Assembly: GCF_026262505.1 (NCBI RefSeq)
Contig: NC_067208.1
Span: 13,215,962-13,279,961 of the forward strand
Length of the DNA: 64,000 nt
Reading direction: 5' to 3'
From: Trichomonas vaginalis G3
Taxonomy: Eukaryota > Parabasalia > Trichomonadida > Trichomonadidae
A program made the translations under genes and the position numbers. Below, in pieces: positions 61,214 through 64,000 of the stretch. Under the pieces are notes generated by a model that was not told where the DNA came from, made no database searches, and worked only from the letters and a program-made list of their open reading frames with translations. Position 1 is the first letter of the stretch; each line of letters starts with the position of its first letter.

Positions 61214-61534
61214 ATGACGAAAACTATTGAGATAACAAACTACAACGGTCATGAGTTCAAGAATTTGTTCTTCGTTCCTCGTGAAAATACATTCTATCAG
61301 ATACGAGGGAGAAAGGGTAAAGTTAGTTTGAGCGTTTATGACAACAAACATAATGGAAAGTTTATACAAGCATATGATACAAACGGTAAGCGTGTTTCAT
61401 TAGCTTTGTCAAAACTTACTAACATTTATTTTGACAGTGACTTTGACCTATATGAAGAAGAAAGTGAGTCAGAAGATTATGAGCTGTTATGTGAAGCACA
61501 GCAATGGGAGGAGTTGCAATACTTTTGTAAGTGA
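61214..61534 (+). CDS. Small acidic terminal protein of P5 (106 aa)
   Basis: Nearly identical to 1471-1791, except for the segment SVYDNKHNGKF. It starts after TTTTTATTTTATTTTTATATAA. Last gene before the terminus, as in P1 and P2. Confidence 0.75.
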   Translation: MTKTIEITNYNGHEFKNLFFVPRENTFYQIRGRKGKVSLSVYDNKHNGKFIQAYDTNGKRVSLALSKLTNIYFDSDFDLYEEESESEDYELLCEAQQWEELQYFCK

Positions 61535-61652
61535 GAACGTTTATTTTTTACATTAGTGAGGTGAAGTGGTTGGTGGCTTTGTAAATATTTAAGGTTAAGT
61601 TAGTGTTGTCGTTTGTGTTGTAAAATATACGTTAACGGTTTTGTAAAGTGTC

Positions 61653-61716
61653 AAATTCACATATCAAGGGTAAGGTGGCGCGCAGTGCCTCCGTACCCAT
61701 GATATGTATACTAACT
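61653..61716. repeat. P5 right terminus with near-perfect palindrome
   Basis: CATATCAAGGGTAAGGTGGC (61660 onward) faces GCCTCCGTACCCATGATATG across GCGCAGT, then TATACTAACT. The next six bases are AAATTT, as after the P2 end. This is the longest version of the family-A subterminal palindrome (about 20-bp arms with few mismatches). Confidence 0.75.
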
Positions 61717-62054
61717 AAATTTACCGTGATATAATAATTAATAATTATGATTCAATAATAAATTTAATTGATCAATCTGGTTTAATTATTTTACCTTATG
61801 AATCATTAATTCACATTATCGCCATTCTTTGTGATGTTCAAGATTCAGACGTTAAGATTCAATTTTTCATAGATGATGAGGTTTCATGCTGCGGAACAGT
61901 TGCAAAAATAAATCCTATAAAGGATATTAGCACAATTAAGATATCAAAGAACGGAACAACAACTGAACTTCATTTAACATATAATGATATTTATAATAAA
62001 ATAGTTGATGAATATAAAATATCACTTGAAAAATTCTTTGTTAAGGCTATTTAA
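61717..62054 (+). pseudogene. P6 gene truncated by P5
   Basis: Open from the P5 terminus; contains NLIDQSGLIILPYESLIHII and DDEVSCCGTVAKINPIKDIS, beta-rich, ending LEKFFVKAI. No start is present. It overlaps the opposite gene's end by four bases. Perhaps a virion or accessory protein; not recognised. Confidence 0.5.
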
Positions 62055-62530
62055 TATTCAAGCATTAACATTATCGAATAATAATCCTTTGAATCATAAT
62101 CAATAATAATTGACCTTTCACCAGTTTCTATCGTTTGTTTTATTTCTTTTTGTTCCCCACTATCCGGATCGGTCATTGTAATTGTTTTTGTTATAGTGTC
62201 AGCTTTATCTTTAACTTCAATCTTTTTTCCATCGGGATATTTAAACCAAAATTCCAAAAATTCGATATTGTCAATCTGTTCATATTTTAATCTATCAATT
62301 ACATTTTTAATACCATCTGAAAATCTTATGAAATGGTCATTATATGGGTTTGATTGAACTAAATTTGAATGAAGTGAAATATAACCTGTTGATGAATATG
62401 ACACTGACTCATATTTTCTGAAAACACTAAAATTTATAACATGAATGAATTTCTTATTCGTTGAATTTATGAATTCTTGAGGTAATCTTATTCTAGTTTT
62501 ATTTATCACTGGAAAATAACGCTTTACCAT
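62051..62530 (-). CDS. P6 protein (159 aa), beta-rich, unknown
   Basis: MVKRYFPVINKTRIRLPQEF, then strands (FIHVINFSVFRKYESVSYSS), FWFKYPDGKKIEVKDKADTI and an acidic end. The start at 62530 is chosen because it leaves a 19-bp motif spacer to the opposing ATG. Similar in size to P3's 20797-21276 but no clear match. A structural role is possible. Confidence 0.55.
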   Translation of the reverse strand: MVKRYFPVINKTRIRLPQEFINSTNKKFIHVINFSVFRKYESVSYSSTGYISLHSNLVQSNPYNDHFIRFSDGIKNVIDRLKYEQIDNIEFLEFWFKYPDGKKIEVKDKADTITKTITMTDPDSGEQKEIKQTIETGERSIIIDYDSKDYYSIMLMLEY

Positions 62531-62549
62531 ATTTTTAATCGTAATAAAA
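62531..62549. promoter_or_regulatory. 19-bp divergent promoter-like spacer
   Basis: ATTTTTAATCGTAATAAAA between opposing ATGs, the family-B version of the spacers at 7793, 25996 and 28353. Confidence 0.55.
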
Positions 62550-63260
62550 ATGTCAATTATCAATATTATTTCGAATAATAACTGTGAATTAAATTTAACA
62601 GTTAGCGGAATTTATAATGTTACTCTCGTTTCTGTGAGTGGTAAATTTAATCCCATTCTTTTAGACCCTTCAGATTATATATCATTTATTAAAGATGACC
62701 TTGAAAAAACGTATGATATGTATATAAATAATGTGATCGCGAAATGGGATATTAACACGATTTTAAGTTATTTAAATGAATCATTTATCGTATGGTATGA
62801 AGAAAATTTTAAATCAAAACCCGATAAACTTTTTGAACTTGATGAAATAAATAACCTTATTAAATTCCCGCTGAAAATTAAATTTTGTACTCCTCATCTT
62901 CGTTCATTGTTGGGGATATTAAATTTTGAAAAAGATGTTGGGGATGTTTTGTATTCTGACACTGGTTCCAATTTCATTTTAATCAAATGTGATAAAGTTA
63001 ATACCCCAATGAGATTTTCACATCAAACATTAGACCCTAACTCTTACCCATCAATACAAAACATTTTATCCATCAACTTAAACACATTTTCTTTATCATA
63101 TCCGTTTCAATTATCCGGGAATTCATTTATTCTTCATTCAAAAGATTTATCAAATATTAAATTTAGAATAACTGACCTATTTGATTGTGATTTAGAATTT
63201 ATGAATGAAATATTATGGCAATTTCAAATAGAGAAAATAGCTGATGAGATAACGGATTAA
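62550..63260 (+). CDS. P6 protein (236 aa), possible minor structural protein
   Basis: MSIINIISNNNCELNLTVSG, beta-rich first part, a helical middle (LEKTYDMYINNVIAKWDINT; LSYLNESFIVWYEENFKSKP) and a second beta-rich part (FPLKIKFCTPHLRSLLGILN). The LKIKFCTPHLRSLLG-type strand recalls tail/penton-like adhesion proteins, but no family is named. It is directly upstream of the fibre gene (24-base gap). Confidence 0.55.
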   Translation: MSIINIISNNNCELNLTVSGIYNVTLVSVSGKFNPILLDPSDYISFIKDDLEKTYDMYINNVIAKWDINTILSYLNESFIVWYEENFKSKPDKLFELDEINNLIKFPLKIKFCTPHLRSLLGILNFEKDVGDVLYSDTGSNFILIKCDKVNTPMRFSHQTLDPNSYPSIQNILSINLNTFSLSYPFQLSGNSFILHSKDLSNIKFRITDLFDCDLEFMNEILWQFQIEKIADEITD

Positions 63261-63284
63261 ATATTTATTTTTAAATCATAATAA

Positions 63285-64000
63285 ATGATTAAACAACAGC
63301 AACCACAACAACTTAAGGCGCAAAGCGCCCAGGTCCTTCAGACCATTACATACGCCATATATGCATATAATTCAAAGACGGCAGAACAAACGCAAAGGTT
63401 GAAATATGGAGATTTGGAGATAGTATTGAAAAATGACTGTTTCGAATTCGTTTGCAAAGGTGGTGCAGTGATATCAAATATAAAAGAAATTTTATTTATG
63501 AATTCTAAAATTAAAGGTATAACGGATGATATAACATCAATTCCACCAGAAGAACAGAGATATTACGCATTAAATGCATTTCCTAAAGTTTTGAAGATTG
63601 GAAGATTTAATTTAAATGAGGAATTCATAGAAGGTTTCCTAAACGACATAATGAAGAAAGCAGATAAGGAATATGTGGATAGTGAGTTAGAGAAGAAAGC
63701 AGATAAGGAATACGTTAATACTGAATTAAATAAGAAGGCAAATTTGGTTTATGTTGATGAAAAAGATAATGAAATTAAAGAAAAAGTTGAATGGTATCAT
63801 GAATGGACATCGGAGACTTTTAAAGTTAAAGCTGATACAAGATGGGTTTCAGGATGTTTAGACCTGAAAGCAGATAAAACTTATGTTAACGATGAGTTAG
63901 AGAAGAAGGCGGATAAGGAATGGACATTTGAGACTTTTAAAGTTAAAGCTGATACAGGATGGGTTTCAGGATGTTTAGACCTTAAAGCAGATAAAAAATA
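63285..64000 (+). CDS. P6 fibre protein, runs past the window end
   Basis: The start follows TTTATTTTTAAATCATAATAA. N-terminus Gln-rich, an attachment region to about residue 120, then the same KADKEYVD/LEKKADK repeats and the same WYHEWTSE...GWVSGCLDLKADK segment as in the P4 fibre (residues about 180-225). The collar-like domain would lie beyond the window. The first codons contain the double mini-hairpin. Confidence 0.75.
   Translation, partial: MIKQQQPQQLKAQSAQVLQTITYAIYAYNSKTAEQTQRLKYGDLEIVLKNDCFEFVCKGGAVISNIKEILFMNSKIKGITDDITSIPPEEQRYYALNAFPKVLKIGRFNLNEEFIEGFLNDIMKKADKEYVDSELEKKADKEYVNTELNKKANLVYVDEKDNEIKEKVEWYHEWTSETFKVKADTRWVSGCLDLKADKTYVNDELEKKADKEWTFETFKVKADTGWVSGCLDLKADKK
63317..63344 (+). 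repeat. Double mini-hairpin in the P6 fibre gene
   Basis: GGCGC-AAA-GCGCC, CA, GGTC-CTTCA-GACC. First stem recoded relative to the PolB copies yet fully paired. The second stem also occurs alone at 15680-15692 in the P3 integrase locus. Confidence 0.75.

Larger units (their letters stand above)
42119..61716 (+). mobile_element. Polinton P5, family A (left part heavily broken, right part mostly whole)
   Basis: Right terminus ...ACTAACT at 61716. The right part (52650-61716) has PolB, two virion-type genes, the candidate major capsid protein and small genes, mostly whole. The left part (42119-52340) has an inverted PolB copy, integrase, fibre and KilA-N pieces with dozens of breaks and a 25-base N gap. 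The left end is not found; two elements or a misassembly may be merged. Inserted in a family-B-like element (P6). Confidence 0.6.
61717..64000 (+). mobile_element. Polinton P6, family-B-like, interrupted by P5
   Basis: Genes with the A/T-rich codon use and TTTTTA...ATAAATG starts of P3: a truncated gene, a minus-strand gene, a 236-residue protein and a fibre running out of the window. The segment CCCAGGTCCTTCAGACCAT also occurs in P3 (about 15677). P5 ends exactly at the truncated gene, so a Polinton has inserted into another. The terminus of P6 is not visible. Confidence 0.6.

Noticed and set aside
23303-61716. One single 38-kb Polinton from 23303 to 61716
   Set aside because: The hairpin ends differ, several gene types occur twice (PolB, KilA-N type, the 35589/36133 pair, integrase, fibre), and an N gap lies between; two elements or a misjoin is more likely.
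1-64000. tRNA or rRNA genes
   Set aside because: No tRNA cloverleaf consensus or rRNA-like conserved block was noticed on reading either strand; a dedicated scan was not possible.

Overview
The window is A+T-rich DNA that best fits the parabasalid parasite Trichomonas vaginalis. The evidence is a landscape built almost entirely of Polinton (Maverick) elements of two sequence families, a Tvmar1-like mariner, a Mutator-like (MULE) transposase fragment, and a host promoter resembling the trichomonad initiator (TCAYTWY) directly before a start codon. Species assignment rests on recognition, not on a search.

Layout. 1-1973 is the right end of a family-A Polinton (P1) lying inside a host surface-protein gene read leftward (1974-3559). 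After an intergenic stretch with strong hairpins and a MULE transposase fragment (about 4600-5375), the P1-end/host-gene junction is repeated as a second copy (5376-6955). This copy is fused to another family-A fragment (P2, 6956-10097: packaging ATPase, virion genes, terminus). A second host gene is cut by a complete-looking family-B Polinton (P3, 10165-22285) with terminal inverted repeats and a 6-bp target duplication. P3 carries protein-primed PolB with an HNH-type insert, integrase, a primase/SF3-helicase locus and small proteins, but no capsid or packaging gene that I can recognise. At 23303 another family-A element (P4) begins: DNA adenine methyltransferase, a phage-type receptor fibre, integrase, small amphipathic virion-like proteins, a structural-protein pair, a KilA-N/T5orf172-type locus, large tandem-repeat blocks, packaging ATPase and SF3 helicase. 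A mariner (29977-31271) sits inside P4. 42119-52340 is a heavily broken family-A stretch containing an N gap and an inverted copy of the PolB locus found at 52650-56428. 52650-61716 is the better preserved right part of that element (P5): PolB, a virion-protein candidate, the candidate major capsid protein, small proteins and a terminus. P5 lies inside another family-B-like element (P6, 61717 to the window end) whose last visible gene is again a fibre.

How the parts work together. The family-A elements have the expected virus-like Polinton kit: protein-primed polymerase, retroviral-type integrase, FtsK/HerA-type packaging ATPase and jelly-roll capsid candidates. They add an SF3 helicase, a DNA methyltransferase and an adhesive fibre with six HxH motifs, which suggests an extracellular, receptor-binding particle. 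Genes are packed with very short spacers. Several divergent pairs share a single 16-19 bp A/T-rich spacer built around TTTTTATC/TAA. Convergent gene ends carry GGTGAGATCTCACC- or GGTTAGATCTAACC-type palindromes.

The least expected signals are: (1) a dispersed mini-hairpin family (5-bp stem, 3-nt loop, often followed by a second 4-bp hairpin) with compensatory changes, found inside unrelated genes of both Polinton families; (2) a subterminal palindrome at the family-A termini that also keeps pairing; (3) the HxH fibre/collar protein; and (4) opposed arrays of an about 24-bp repeat around a two-gene block. Many family-A genes are broken, and part of that may be sequence quality near the gap.
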